A stretch of DNA of 64,000 bases from Benincasa hispida (GCF_009727055.1 NC_052352.1:25661894-25725893), one strand, 5' to 3'; shown: positions 11,062 through 23,288, numbered from the stretch's first letter. The notes: generated by a model from the sequence alone, not told the origin. Translations and numbers: made by a program.

Positions 11062-13079
11062 TGTAGGGATGAAAGCCCTAATGCAGCGGAATTCACATAA
11101 CCTAACATGTTATTAATTTGGGTTTTCTGAAATACCCATACACTGGACAATTCCAAAAAATTACAAAGACCAAAAAAATAACTTGCCTACTATAAAATTT
11201 CCTTAGGTTAAGCATGCATAAAATAAATCTACAATTCTATAGAGAAAGAGAAAGGAAACATTACTTTTGTAGAAACTTTGATAGAATTTCCCAATTCACC
11301 AATTGGAATTAATTCAACACCACCATAAGGGTACAATCCTATTCTCTGATATTTGTGGGTTGGTTTGTGGGAACCAATTGAATTAGGATTGGAGAAAGAG
11401 GGAAATTTTGAGAACAAAATATTCAGAACTCTTCTGTAATCAACTGTCTCCTATATGATCAAATAACAATGCTTTTGATTAACAGAGAGAGAAAGCAACG
11501 TGGGAACAACCACATTTCAGAAAACTCTCCTACGTGGGAGTTATCTGATTGATTAATTTAATTAATTAAATTAAGTTAATTAATAGCAATTACTAATCAA
11601 TCAATCATTAATTAAATCTAATTAATGATTCCATTTAAATCATATTAAATGAAACATCTCTTATATAACCTATAATTTCAATTCAATTATTAATTTAATT
11701 AATTAATTAATTATCAAAGTAAATATCAAATATTTAATTTAACCCATACTTAAATCATATTCAATTGTATTTCTCTCATAACTTATAGTTTTAATGTGCA
11801 TCAAATACACATCAATTTTTAACCTATAGTTTTAAAATGAATCAAATTCATATTTAATTAATATTTGAACTTCTTCAGTTATTTAATTCTCCCATGGATT
11901 AATTTTGAATCATATCCAAACTTAAATTTATATTATAAATTTTAAATAGAATATAAACTTTATATTATAATGTATGATTATATATTATACTATTTCCTCA
12001 AGTGAATTTGAACATTTCAAATTCAATTCAGGACATAGTTACCTCAATTGTCTTTATGAGTGAGAAAGGGGACCTCATGAACCTACATATTAGAAGCTTC
12101 AATGATATGAGATTAATTGGCGAAACTCATTAACCAAATTAATCAATATTCATTAACTGTGGGTACACTCCACTAAAGACCCACAGTTGTACTATTCTCA
12201 CTATAGATATATTTCAGTATCCACGGATATAGACCAGTAACAGCAAGTTAGTCCTTCATGAGTGTTAGTAACACCGGCTGGGTCAACCGTTTTACCCTTG
12301 GGTTACTTTTGTATCCTTAAGTACCAATGCTCCTTTAAGGAACAACCTATTTGGTTTAACCATTAAACAGAAACCCTTCTCGGGCTAGTGAGAGGGTAGG
12401 GCCCTTTGTTCAAGTCCCAAAAATACCACTTAAGAGAACACTCATCTACTTACCCTAAAGTCAGGAATGGGTGAAATCCCTTTTGTATTATTATGTTCCC
12501 AACTCCCCACTTGGTCTCATCCCTAAAATGGTAGGCTTGTTGAGTCGGCAAACTGGCGACTCTCACCCATACAAATCAAAGCAACACCTCTTGTGAACAG
12601 GAGTTCATAATACACTCAGGATTAATACTAAGTCGTCTAGGTCATCCTATTGAAATAGAAACCCATCTAGTTAATGGTGTTACACATGGTTACTATTTCG
12701 CGGTTTGGACTTATATAAACTCATTGCATAGGATACCCCCCACTCGCATGTCACCTATAAGAACATGTTGGATCGTTACATTTGTATCAAATACAAAGTG
12801 GGTCGTATCTATCGTGTCCCCAGAATAATAAGGTACCCAGCCTTATCCCTACACTATAGACCCTTTAGATTGTATCTTGAACATCAATCCTTGTATGTTT
12901 TCACATACAATTCAAGACTCATCAGAGAGTCTAGGATGTTAGTTTATTGGATTTTAGGGTTATTAATACAAAATAGAATACAACAACACTTATTAAAATA
13001 ACATCGGTAACTCTTTATTAATGATAGTCAATTATTTACATTTACTATCTACGAGTTTTAAGGCATAACAAGGCCAACA
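11062..13079 (-). mobile_element. LTR of leftward copia-type element C
   Basis: On the reverse strand it runs from TGTTGGCCTTGTTATGCC at 13079 to CATCCCTACA at 11062, 2,018 bp, with TGT...ACA ends and a primer-binding site immediately after. It shares short conserved blocks with LTRs A, B, H and I (GAGTTTATATAAGTCC at 12707-12722, CCTGAGTGTATTATGAACTCC, GGGTGAGAGTCGCCAG, ATATATCTATAGTGAGAA) but is otherwise diverged. The second half is extremely AT-rich with many TTAATTAA runs around 11,550-11,720. No 3' LTR partner is present in the window. Confidence 0.8.
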
Positions 13080-13819
13080 TGGCATTTTTTTACATAACTT
13101 TTTTAATAGACTTCATACTCATGTGACCGAAGTGTTTATGCTACAAACTTGCCTCTTCTTGATAAGATAGGTGACAAACATGAGAAAGATCATTAGGAGA
13201 CCATAAGTAACAGTTATCGGAGGAACGTGTATCTGTCATAACAAGTGTTTGGCATCATTTGTAACAATGCATCTATCTTTAATAAAATTTACATTCAACC
13301 TTGGATCACACAATTGACTAATACCTACAAGATAGTAATTTCTTCAACAACATTACATCATTGAGAGAATAAAGACCAGGACGTTTGCCCTTTCTAACAT
13401 TTTTTCCAGTAGTTCCATTCCCAAAGTTAACAAGCCCGGAACTCAAAGGCTTTAGGTAAGAAATAAAGATCTTTTCTCTTGTCATGTGTCAAGAGCTGCC
13501 ACTATAAAAAAAACTAGTCTTCCTTTGTTGAAGACTTAAGGGAAGCTAACATAACATTACATTTATGTTGTATATCTTTGATTCTCCATACCTATTTTAT
13601 TCGAGGATTATGAGAAAGTTTATTTCTGGAGGGAGGAGACATGTAAGTCATGTTGAGAGATCTGTACGGAGTTCCATATAATTGAAAAATGAAGTCTTTT
13701 ATGACCTCTTTTTCCACAGTGGTGACATATCCACGTCTGTTTAAACTGATAATTGAGTCTTCTATTTATACTGCTAGACAAAGCTTCTGGCAATCTATAT
13801 GATTTAGGATGACGTGCTC
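13080..13819 (-). pseudogene. Copia element D: zinc-finger to GAG-pre-integrase remnant
   Basis: Reverse-strand frames read a YxxHCGKRGH-like zinc knuckle followed by a gag-protease linker near 13,560-13,740, then LVNFGNGTTGKNVRKGKRPGL near 13,370-13,440, SLNDVMLLKKLLSC near 13,330-13,365, a LNVNFIKDRCIVTNDA segment near 13,260-13,300 and a GHMS motif near 13,110-13,130 typical of the GAG-pre-integrase domain. There are many stops. It continues the gag at 13820-14248 and is cut at 13079 by LTR C, so the rest of pol is absent. Confidence 0.75.
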
Positions 13820-14248
13820 TTACAAACTCACCTGATTCCCTCTGAGTTTGGATGACTGATTGTCCTTTATTCTTCTTTTTGAGAAGTCTAACCCTGCATT
13901 GTCACTAGTTGTTTTCCCTTCTGACAAAATTCTATCGAGAGTTTCAGTGCTTGAGTTTAACATTCTAACTAACTTACTCATGGAATCCTTTTCTATTTTA
14001 ACTAGATTCAGTTCACGTTTTAAATATGCAATTACAGAAATAAGTCTATGATTGTCTGCCATTAAAGATTCAATCCTTTCATTTTTAACATCAAGAACCT
14101 TCAAGTCATCTTGCCACTTGTTGAATAGTGTTTGATAAGAGGGATCAGAAAACATAGGGTTATTCTCATTGTTTTTACTTCCCATGAATACATCAAGTTT
14201 AGGATTCTCATAGGAAAAAGTGTCGAATGAGATGTTACTAATAAGCAT
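13820..14248 (-). pseudogene. Copia element D: gag C-terminal coiled-coil part
   Basis: An open reverse-strand frame of 142 codons. It contains a heptad-like region (ERIESLMADNHRLISVI, LKRELNLVKIEKD) and the segment SKLVRMLNSSTETLDRIL followed by GLDF, which I recognise as the C-terminal half of UBN2-type gag proteins of plant copia elements, just before the zinc knuckle. The ATG at 14248 is probably not the real start: the N-terminal half of the same gag lies at 17141-18175, displaced by an insertion. It is open here but unlikely to be expressed as a separate protein. Confidence 0.75.
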
Positions 14249-14249
14249 G

Positions 14250-17140
14250 TAATAGCTAATTATTCACAGGATTTCCTTGAGTGGAGAGAAGAGCTTAGAA
14301 ATCAAGCCTTAGAAGGAAAAAGTTTGACTAAGTACCTAAAACTATGCCTTGGAGGAAGAAAATTTTCTAAGTCTTAGAGGATAGTAGTTTGGAGTCAAAA
14401 TTTGGCTAAGCATTCAAACTGTGCTATGAGAATAGAAGTTGGATTCATAGCATAGGAGAAAATGGATACTCTTGGCTAAGTTCAACTCATAGTGTAGTTA
14501 GGGAAGTAGGTCATAGCATAGGTGAAAGTCATAGCATAATTGATAGCATAGTTGACCAAGTTATAGCATAGTAAGTCTTAGCATAGCAAGTTGGGCACAT
14601 AGTAGGTGCATCCAAGGGGATATTTTGGGCAAAAATTTGGGTGATTAGAGGATTTTTGAAGATATGCTATGAGTAAGAAGAGACTATGCTATGAGTATAA
14701 GAAGCTATGTCATGAAGAAAATAGAATATGCTATGAACATGAGCGACTATGCTATGAGGAGCTATGTCTTAAGTATTAGAAGCTATGATGTGAGCTTGAA
14801 GATCCATGCTTTAAGGTTAGGGACAAGGTGAAAGCATGGGAGAAGATTAGGTTAAGTGTTGTGTGGACTTTATGTTAAACTATGCACCACCAAAGAGGAA
14901 GTTAGGGTTGGACACAAAGAAGGAGATTGGTGGGCACATAGGGTGTTCGAGGGAGAGAATTGGGCTAAATTTTGGACAACATAGGACACTACAAGTGGAA
15001 AGAACCCTAGAAAACCGAGTATTGGGTGCATACATGGAGAAGTGAGCGCATAGATGGCCATGTGGACGCATACTTAGAGATGAAGTAAGACAAAGAGGAT
15101 ACATGGCTATAACTTGAGCTCAAAGGAGAAAGCTATGCTTTGACAAGAAGATAGAAACCAAGGACGAATGAAGTAGGGGAAGGTTGGATGCATAGGGTTA
15201 GAGTTGGACGCATGAGGACTTTGTGAATTCTATTTTAGGTCTATATAGAGCAAGATGGAAGCATAAGAAAACCTCTTTGAGAAAGAGTTACACAAAGGAA
15301 GCACAATTGCCCTAGTTGGACGCATACCTATGAGGGAAAGTATAGGTTGGGTGCATACCCTTGCTATTAGCCAAAGAAGAAGCTATGTTATGAGATGGGA
15401 GACAAATTCCTAGCATAGTTAGGGAACTATACGTCCAAACCTAGGGAAACATGTGTTGGAACACTGTGTGGACACATATTGAGTGATGTTGGACGTATAT
15501 AGAGTGGTTGGTGAAGCAACCATGATCCCAACATAAGCTATCATGTGTTGACTTGAGAACTTTGAGAGCAAGGTTGGATTGACAGCAAAGTGGGGTACGT
15601 ACCTCAACCAAGTGAAGTCTTGGCAAAATCAAACATGAGATGGGCGCATAATAGGACATGCAAAAGGTCGGAATGCCACCTCAAGGGTAGTTATGCATTG
15701 GCCTTTTCATGGTGCGGATACCTAAGCTTTGCATGCAAGTAGGAGGTGTCGAGGGCGTTGCATTGGGCTTTGCATGGTGTTGACACATAGGGTTCCCATG
15801 CAATGAGGTGTCATGTGTTGAAGGCATGAGAGGAGTTATGAGGACACTCCTGAAGGCCTATAAATACCTTAGGAAGATTTTGTTTCACCTCATAACTCAA
15901 GTTTTCCCAAAGAAGACTTAAAGAGGGAAGAGTTGGAGAGAATTTAGGGTGTTATGTGAGTGTCATGGGCCTAACATCACTATTATGCATTGAGGTGACA
16001 TACCATGCGTTCAACTGAGTCTAAAGTGAGCTAAGGAGATAGACCATACACCCAAAGGGGTGGACGATGCGCTCGACTGGTCTGGGGAAGTGACCATGCA
16101 TCCAACTGGTGTTGAAGAAGGCTACCATGCGTTCATAGCTGTCCAAGGGTGTTCAAAGGCCTCGTTTCATATAAATTGGAGTTGGTATGATGAGTTTAGG
16201 GCCAAAAAGGTATTCTAAGGTTATTCTAGCCTTAAACATAAGTTTCTAAGCTACCATTGGTCTAATGCAGGCCTGGGATTCCATAAGAAACTAGAGGAAA
16301 CCAGGGAACTTGGAGAAGAAGAGTGATCCCTACTAACGAACTGTGAGTAGTATTCTGTAAAGGTTTCTTGTGAATTTTATAGTTACAGATGTATGTGTAG
16401 CTTGTACAATGATGAGAATACGTGGCATGGGATGGTCAGGGGGTCAGAAGACCTAATTCCTGGGTCTGTAGTGAAATCTCACGGGATGGTCAAGGGATCA
16501 TTGGGCCTAATTCCTGAGCCTTTGAAGGGAACCTCATATAGGATGGTGAGAGGATCGATGGATCTAGCTTCTGAGCCTATAAAAGGGGGATCTATGTGCA
16601 CATAGTAATAAGAGGAATATGTTTAAATTATCTATCGTGTGTGTAGGTAAAATAGAGAACGAACTCATTCAAGCTTAAGGTTTGAGTAATAACCTCGTTA
16701 TGTGGATATACTGTGGAGTTATTTGTCTCTTAGGGTTGAAAGAGACCCTGTAAGTTTTTACCACCCACTAAGCTTCTTAAACTCATTCTTTTCTCTTCTG
16801 TTTTTGTTCTCAAGTAGTGAAATAGGGGAGTTCCAAGGTGTTACTAAAGTCAAGGTCTACCATACTATAACTACACTTTTGGGCTTAAGTTTGTTATTAT
16901 GAGTTTCTATAATTAAGAGTTTGGAGTTGTTAAGTTGAGTTAGAGGGTTATGTAGCTTTATACTGTTTGTAATAAAATAAGTTAAGCTAAGAGTTGTTGT
17001 TATATATATATATATATTTGTAGGTTAACTAAGCAAAATAGGTAAGAGATAAGCAGTAGGCATCACAAAAGGGTGGTATCTGTCGTCTTCACACCTTCGT
17101 TCGGGCTTGCAAGGTAAGCTCGGGAGGGGGTGTGATAAAA
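14250..17140 (+). mobile_element. LTR-like insertion K (probable solo LTR) inside gag of element D
   Basis: About 2.9 kb of non-coding DNA separates the two halves of one gag. It has LTR-like features on the plus strand: a TATA box TATAAATA at 15859-15866 preceded by CG-bearing repetitive U3-like sequence and followed by a 5'-UTR-like stretch, and an end GGGGGTGTGATA that resembles the ...GTGACA ends of gypsy LTRs. The first kilobase is a low-complexity field of CTATGCTATGAG/AGCATAG words (14,400-14,800); a TA microsatellite sits near 17,005. I could not find a clean five-base duplication, so the edges are approximate. No coding potential; the short open stretches are shadows. Confidence 0.6.
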
Positions 17141-18175
17141 TGCCTTGACATTAGCTTCAGAGTCGCTACTACTATCAAATTCATCATCAGATCAGGTTAG
17201 GATGTAACTTGTATTGTACCTTTTCAGAAAGTTCGGACATTCAGCTTGAAAATGACCATAGCCTTCACATTTTGTGCACTTGAAGGTCTTCTCCCTATTT
17301 TGATAGCTGGTCAAACCAACTTTGTCAACTATCTTTCAAGAATTTTAAGCTTTAAACTATTTAAGAGTGGAATTTCCTCCAGATCTAGAACGTTGAGCAC
17401 TTTGATTTCTTGTTTTCTTCTCAAATTGTTTGAGAACACGACTGAATTGTTTGGACAAGTAAGATATAGAGTCAGCAAGAGACTCTTCTTCAGCTTAAGA
17501 TTGCGAAGTAATCCATTTATTTTGTTTTTTTTTCCATCCAAAGACATTTCAAAAGTTAATAGGGAGCTAAATAATCCATCAACTTTCATATTGGAGATGT
17601 CATGAGCTTCCTCAATGGTTGTAACTTTTATATCAAATTTCATAGGTAAAGACCTAAGTACTTTTTTGACCAAATTTTCTTCAGAAATTTTCTCTCCCAG
17701 CGAAAATGACTCACTGGCTATGTCAAGCAATCAAACATTAAATTCTTCGATCAATTCATTGTCCTGCATAAAGATTTTCAAAATTTGATGTCAATAGTTG
17801 TAGTATAGATAACTTGACTTTTTATGTTCCCTCACAAGCAACTGACAGAATATCCCAAGCTTCTTTAGCTGGGGTGCACGTATTAACTAAATGGAATATA
17901 TTGCAATCAGCATTATTAAAAATAGAATTTAATGCTCGTGAGTTCCCCAAAGAAGCTTCATCTTTAGCTTCAGACCACTGAATCTCTGGTTTCAAAATTT
18001 CTTTGTCATCAGCACTCTTCATGGTTGGATGAGACCATCCTGTGACTACTGCCTTTTAGGTTTTACTGTGGATTGATCTCAAGAAGGTTATCATCCTGGC
18101 TTTCCAGTAGGAGTAGTTTGTTCCTTCAAGAGCAAGAGGACACGTAGTGGAACCACCTTCCGTAATACCATCCAT
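17141..18175 (-). pseudogene. Copia element D: gag N-terminal part (UBN2 type) with zinc knuckle
   Basis: Reverse strand from ATG at 18175: MDGITEGGSTTCPLALEGTN, YSYWKARMITFLRSI, a stop, VVTGWSHPTMKSADDKEI, AKDEASLGNSRALNSIFN, HLVNTCTPAKEAWDIL, then KISEENLVKKVLRSLPMKFD, TTIEEAHDISNMKVDGL and, near 17,230-17,290, a CCHC knuckle CTKCEGYGHFQAEC. This order (DUF4219-like start, UBN2 core, knuckle) is that of copia gag proteins. Stops and shifts occur near 18,050, 17,820 and 17,740. It ends within the SDSEANVKAF acidic segment at the insertion K boundary, and resumes at 14248. Confidence 0.85.
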
Positions 18176-18206
18176 GATTGAAGCACCTGAGATAAAGGTG
18201 ACCTAT

Positions 18207-18219
18207 TTCTGATACCAAT
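18207..18219 (-). other. tRNA-Met type primer-binding site of element D
   Basis: Reverse strand ATTGGTATCAGAA directly follows the LTR end and precedes the gag ATG by about 30 bases. It matches the usual initiator tRNA-Met site of plant copia elements. Confidence 0.85.
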
Positions 18220-19194
18220 TGAATTTTCGAAATGGTCACTTGACTCAATATGCTTGTCTCACACAACGTCTTGACAATTTTGGAAATAATAGTAAAACAA
18301 ATGAGAGTGAATCAAAATAAACACATCAAGATTGGTAACCCGGTTCAATGATAAACCACCTATGTTAGGGGGGCAGTGTGCCTAGGAAAGATATTCTACT
18401 AATATATAAAAGTCAAGCAATTACAACGTTGTACTTATTTGTAAATAACAATAATTACAGTGACACGCGTACAACCCAGCGTAGCTGATCACATAGACTC
18501 CCCTAGATGTGAGACTCCCTCTCTCCCGAACTTAGGTCCCCTAAGTATGTGAATACTAGTGTTGAAATACTTAGACTCTCCTAAGTGTGTGAGACTCCCT
18601 CTCACTTGATGATATCTTTTCTCCGACTTGTGAACTCCTTTCACATGAGACTTAAACTTCCCTAAGTCTTGAGAACTCCCTTCTTGATGAATAACACCTC
18701 AGGATCCACCTGAGGCTTGAGAAATCTTTCTCAATGAACATAGTTTTAGGCTCCCCCTAAGACCAATCATCCTTCTGAATTGAAGCAAGAACAAGTGAGA
18801 AACCTGTCGCACAAATAGGTCAAAGAACTAAAAAAAAAAAAACTACTTAAAAACAATGTAGTGCTCTAAAAACTCTATAAAGCTCTCACGATAATATCAC
18901 AAACAATTGATGTGGCAACCCTAGCATGAATACTTCTTGAACTTAAATAGCACAGTAGAATGATGAAAAATATCCCCATATAAAATCGTCAACTCACCAA
19001 AAAGGAAAATATCCCAAATATTTTGCAGAATAAGATAATTAAGAAAAGAAATATTCTACAGATTTAACATATAAAAGAACATCCTTTGAGACAATATCTA
19101 TTAAGGACAAAAATCAAAACAACTCCTAAAAATCCAAGGGGTCAAAGCCAGCAATCTAAAACAAATATATTTAGCCAATATCACATTCCTAACA
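18220..19194 (-). mobile_element. 5' LTR of copia element D
   Basis: Reverse strand from TGTTAGGAATGTGATATTGG at 19194 to GAAAATTCA at 18220, 975 bp, followed by a primer-binding site. It has repeated GGGAGTCTCACA.. and CTTAGG.. words (18,480-18,750) and a segment TAGGTGGTTTATCATTGAACCGG near the end that correspond to the LTRs of the Sirevirus-type element at 49336-61117 (TAGGTGGTTCATCATCGAAATGG). The two are different members of one lineage. No 3' LTR is present because the element is cut by LTR C. Confidence 0.8.
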
Positions 19195-19469
19195 AAATAT
19201 AAATGTTCCATAAAATTTAATCGATATTAGGAAGTAGAATGAACTTCCAACTAGATAAAAGACTACATTAAAATTAAATTAAAATATAGATTGTAGGTAC
19301 TAAAAGTGTAAACTAATACTTCATTTATCCACTACGGTGAAAATAGAAAAAACATAATGATAAATAATAAGAAAAGTTGTTTCCGTGAAGTTGAGTTTGA
19401 TAACATTTTGATCATAGAGTTTTTGAACAAGACATTTTAACTTTTGATGTTTGAATTTTAGCCATGTTT
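19195..19469. other. AT-rich spacer, nothing recognised
   Basis: Short AT-rich stretch between the element D LTR and the next solo LTR. No coding or repeat structure seen. Confidence 0.5.
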
Positions 19470-19633
19470 TGTAACATCCCAAAATTTTGTTTGTAATGTA
19501 ATTTCGGTATTTTGTAATATTCAAGATCATTTTTTAATTTTGGAAATTTAACTGGATTACTGAGAGTTAATTATTGAGAACGGGATGTTTCAATTTAATT
19601 ATTTAATCAGAAAGAAGTTGTGGGAATTGGACT

Positions 19634-19999
19634 TTATATCACATAAATTTAATTTGAAATTAATGTCAAGAATTAATTTCATTTTGGAAGGAGGTTATGT
19701 CACACAATTTAATTTGAAATTAATGTCAAGAATTAATTTCATTTTGTAAAGGGGTTATGTCACACAAATTTAATTTGAAATTAATGTCAAGAATTAATTT
19801 CACTTTGGAAGGGGGTTATGTCACACAAATTAAATTTGAAATTAATGTCAAGAATTAATTTCATTTTTGAAGGGGGTTATGTCACACAAGTTTAATTTGA
19901 AATTAATGTCAAGAATTAATTTCATTTTGGAAGGGGGTTATGTCACACAAATTTAATTTAAAATTAATGTCAAGAATTAATTTCATTATGGAAGGGGGT
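19634..19999. repeat. 60-61 bp minisatellite, about six copies
   Basis: Six head-to-tail copies of a unit built on TTAATTTGAAATTAATG, TCAAGAATTAATTTCATTTT and GGAAGGGGGTTATGTCACAC, differing by single substitutions and one-base indels. The period equals about 60-61 bases. It lies in the upstream part of solo LTR S. There are no unique spacers, so it is not CRISPR-like. Confidence 0.95.
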
Positions 20000-20545
20000 T
20001 AGTTAAATTTCTTGTGAATTGAAAATTTTAAGAGAGAAATGGATTAAAAGTTGGAAGCAGAGTCTGATTGAATGAAGATTTTAGGATTGGAATTTTGAGG
20101 GTAGTTGTTGCTTAGGCTTCATTGGAGAATTGAATTCAAAGATTGATTATTGAATACTGTCGTTTGAATCGATATACGAATCTAGTATCGAGGTAAGTAA
20201 TCTTACTACTAGAACTACCCACGTGCCAGACAATGTAGTTATGATTTACTGAAGATTTTATAATGGGTTGATATTTATGTATGCCTCGCTGATATGAGGA
20301 TTTAAAAGACTAGATGCGCATAGAGATATTCGAATGCTAGCATGATTTAAGTAAATTATTATTCTATAATTTTATATTTGATCTAAGGATGATTAGATAT
20401 ATATGTATATTATGGAACTAGGATGACGAGGTGTATATATATGTTATAAAACCATGATGATGAGATGTATATGTATGTTATAGAACCATGTTATGATACT
20501 TGTGATGTTGAGATTGTGATAGTGTCCTCACTGATTAGTTAGATG

Positions 20546-20816
20546 CCCATTAGAGGTTGCGTGTCTTTGGGGATTCACTAGAGGTGGTGCTTTCTTTCGG
20601 GATTCACCAGAGGTTGTGTATCCTTCAGGATTCATTAAAGGTGTTGGTTTCCTTCGGGATCCACTAGAGGTTGTGTTTCCTTCGGGATTCACTTGAGATG
20701 GTGCTTTCCTTCAGGATTCACTAGAGGTTTTGTTTCCTTCGAGATTCACTAGAGTGGTGTCTCCTTCGGGGTTCACCAGAGGCTGTGGGTTCTATGGGAC
20801 TTACTAGAGGTAGTAG
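20546..20816. repeat. ~30 bp degenerate tandem repeat, about nine copies
   Basis: Tandem units of the form TTCACTAGAGGTTGTG-TTTCCTTCGGGA with substitutions in each copy. It sits in the downstream half of solo LTR S, before the conserved hairpin. Confidence 0.9.
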
Positions 20817-21324
20817 GTATACTTAACTACAGCAGGATGAAATTCAGTTATCCATGTATGTATATGTCCCATGAGGACTAGGAAAGTGTTTACGTTCCAC
20901 CAGAGATAGGCATCTAGAAGACATAGATGCCTAGCCTGACCTCAGTAGTGGGGATACTTACTGAGTATTTTATACTCACCCTTTCTCATGTTTATATTTC
21001 AGATAAGAATAGGGACGCACCGACGAATGACAAGAGGAATCCATGAACGAGCCACTGAGGACCAGTTTTAATGCTTCCGCTCGTGTTTTAAGAGTTCTTT
21101 TATGTTTTAAACATTCAGTCTTGACATTTAGACTTATTTATTTCTATTTATGACTTATGGTTACCTTATCATTTGATTTTTATATTTGAATTTAATGAAG
21201 ATCTTTTAAGTTACCTTATTTATTTAGCATTTATTTTACTATTAAAATTATGTCGTTTTAACTTTCATGCATGCATGCGTTTAGTAACGACCTAGCTTGA
21301 GTCCCAGGGAGTCGGGTTGTTACA

Positions 21325-22677
21325 TTTTTACTCATCCGTAATAAAAATTGTTGCAAAAAGAATTCTTTTATTATTCATAATTCATATGATATTGATAACT
21401 AGTATTATGGAAAACATATTTAAATGGACTTCACTTTTCATATTATAATCGATCGATCAAGTTTACTTGGAAGTAAAACTTAGCTTTATTAGCATTTTGA
21501 TTCAGACAGTCAATTTTTTATTATTAACATGCTATTGTCAATTTCTTTTTCTCTTTTCTCCTTTCTCTCTCCCACTTTATTGTTTTTATTTTTTCTAAAA
21601 CAAATGAGTCATGAAACTAGGGGATAGGGTAAAAGAAAAGAAGAGAAAACAAGAGTATGAAGAAGAAGATAGAGAGGAGAACAAAAAAACTAATGTAGAA
21701 AGGGAGAAATGAGAGAGAAGTAGAAGAGGGGAGAAAGAGGAGAAGAAAAAAATGTATACCTATACTATATTAAAAGGGGCAAATCGGGGAGAATCTTTGA
21801 CTCCCCGTTTTGCCCTTACTTTTTTTTCCAAAATTCCTTTATTATCATTTTTCCTTAATTTTCATTTTCCCCCTTCATGTAAAATGTTTTAAACCCTTAC
21901 TTTTTGCTCTTCAAATAATTGATTTTTTAAAGGTCTCATACTCTTTCATTATAAAACCTTTCAACCTCTTCATTTTAAAACCTTTCCAGGATAACTAATT
22001 CTTTATAACACAATGAAAACTTTTTATGAACAAGTACTTTCATAAAATTAGTTTTGTTGGATGGTGATTTCTTCCTTAAAAATTGTCAGATCCCAACAAC
22101 GATATTTAAGATTTCTAAAAGGTTAATGGTCGTTTTACTTAGTTTCATAATTTTGAAAATTTTGATGATGGACATTGATGAATGACCATTGGATTCACGT
22201 ATGATTCATCCATTACCATGATAAATTCAAAATTTATTATTCTATCATTATGCTACAAATTTCCATGGATCTTAGAATTGGTATAAATTGAGGATTTTCA
22301 TGGATTTGATTTTTTTTTTTTTTGTTTGCAAAATAAAACGATGAACAAATCATTCAAAATTTGTGACTGTGTTATGAAGATTAAGTTGGGATTTTATTTG
22401 ATTGAATTTTGTTTATTGAAATGTTGATTTTTAATAAGATTTTCTTTTTTAGATTAAACATTTTATTTTTGTTTAAATCTTTGATATATTTATAAGTGAT
22501 TATGTTAAAGAATATCTCGTTTTTCCCTTTTATACCATGACTTTTCTTTTTATTCATCCATAATAATATATTGTAGATTTTTATTTTGTATCTTGGTTGC
22601 AAATATATATTACTCCCAATTGATATTTAGGCAATCCCTGAATTTCTCACATTAATGCACAATTATTTTTTCTTTTT
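21325..22677. other. AT-rich intergenic stretch
   Basis: No coding signal. It has a purine-rich run of AGAGAGGAG-like text at 21,610-21,755 on the plus strand and a strong hairpin at 21777-21815 (separate entry). The remainder is poly-T and poly-A rich. Confidence 0.55.
21777..21815. repeat. Inverted repeat with 15-base arms
   Basis: GGGCAAATCGGGGAG at 21777-21791 pairs with CTCCCCGTTTTGCCC at 21801-21815, 14 of 15 positions, with a nine-base loop. It is the only strongly GC-rich spot in a very AT-rich neighbourhood and follows ACTATATTAAAAG, a sequence often seen at the edge of small plant repeats. Confidence 0.8.
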
Positions 22678-23288
22678 ATGATTGTTGAAGGAGAAATGTT
22701 GGACCAACCACAAATTGCCACGTCGTTTACTAAATTAATGATGAAAATCTAAATATAAACCTTTAGGACCAATTAGGAGTTGACGTATGCCCCAAATTGA
22801 AGTTGAAGACAAATTTCGATGACGCCACGTGGTTTCATCATGGTCGTTGAATTGGATAAAATTAACTTGGTCCAATTTAATATTATTATTATTTAGGTTA
22901 AAGTCTCTAAACCCAAAAGTAGGTTGAATTTGACCCTGATGTCAAATCAAATCCAAATCCAACTAATTGGGCCCAAGAGTCATACTCATGGATCAACAAG
23001 CGCAAATCCAACTAATGGGCCCAAGATCTAGGCCCATGGACCAACGATGCCCAAGTTCACGAAGCCCACCTAAGAACTCCATAAATAGGGAAGTCCTTTT
23101 CATTTGTCAGAGGTCAGCAACTCTACACTCCAGAGAACCTAGAGAGAATTCTCCCAATAATCAGAAGACGCTCTAACTCATAAAGCTGACCACACTTGAA
23201 AACTGAAGTCCTTTGAAGATACAAGTATTCTTCTAGGAGACCAAACTCAAAAACATCCACATGCTCCGCTTCTATACATTAAGCGTAC

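Larger units (their letters stand above)
19470..21324 (+). mobile_element. Gypsy-type solo LTR S
   Basis: Runs from TGTAACATCCCAAAATTTTG to GGGTTGTTACA, 1,855 bp, with complementary TGTAAC...GTTACA ends. The flanks are TGTTT (19465-19469) and TTTTT (21325-21329), four of five identical, fitting an old target-site duplication. No interior or second LTR is present, so it is a solo LTR. It holds two minisatellites (19634-19999 and 20546-20816) and a short perfect hairpin at 20963-20977 also found in the LTR at 54753. The ACTGAGTAT..TATACTCACCC block is usual in plant chromovirus-type gypsy LTRs, as far as I recall. Confidence 0.75.

Noticed and set aside
13820..14248. A separate 142-residue coiled-coil protein gene
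   Set aside because: It is the C-terminal half of the split copia gag; the N-terminal half is at 17141-18175.
19634..19999. Regular direct repeats that could suggest a CRISPR array
   Set aside because: Units are contiguous with no unique spacers, lie inside a plant LTR, and there are no cas genes.
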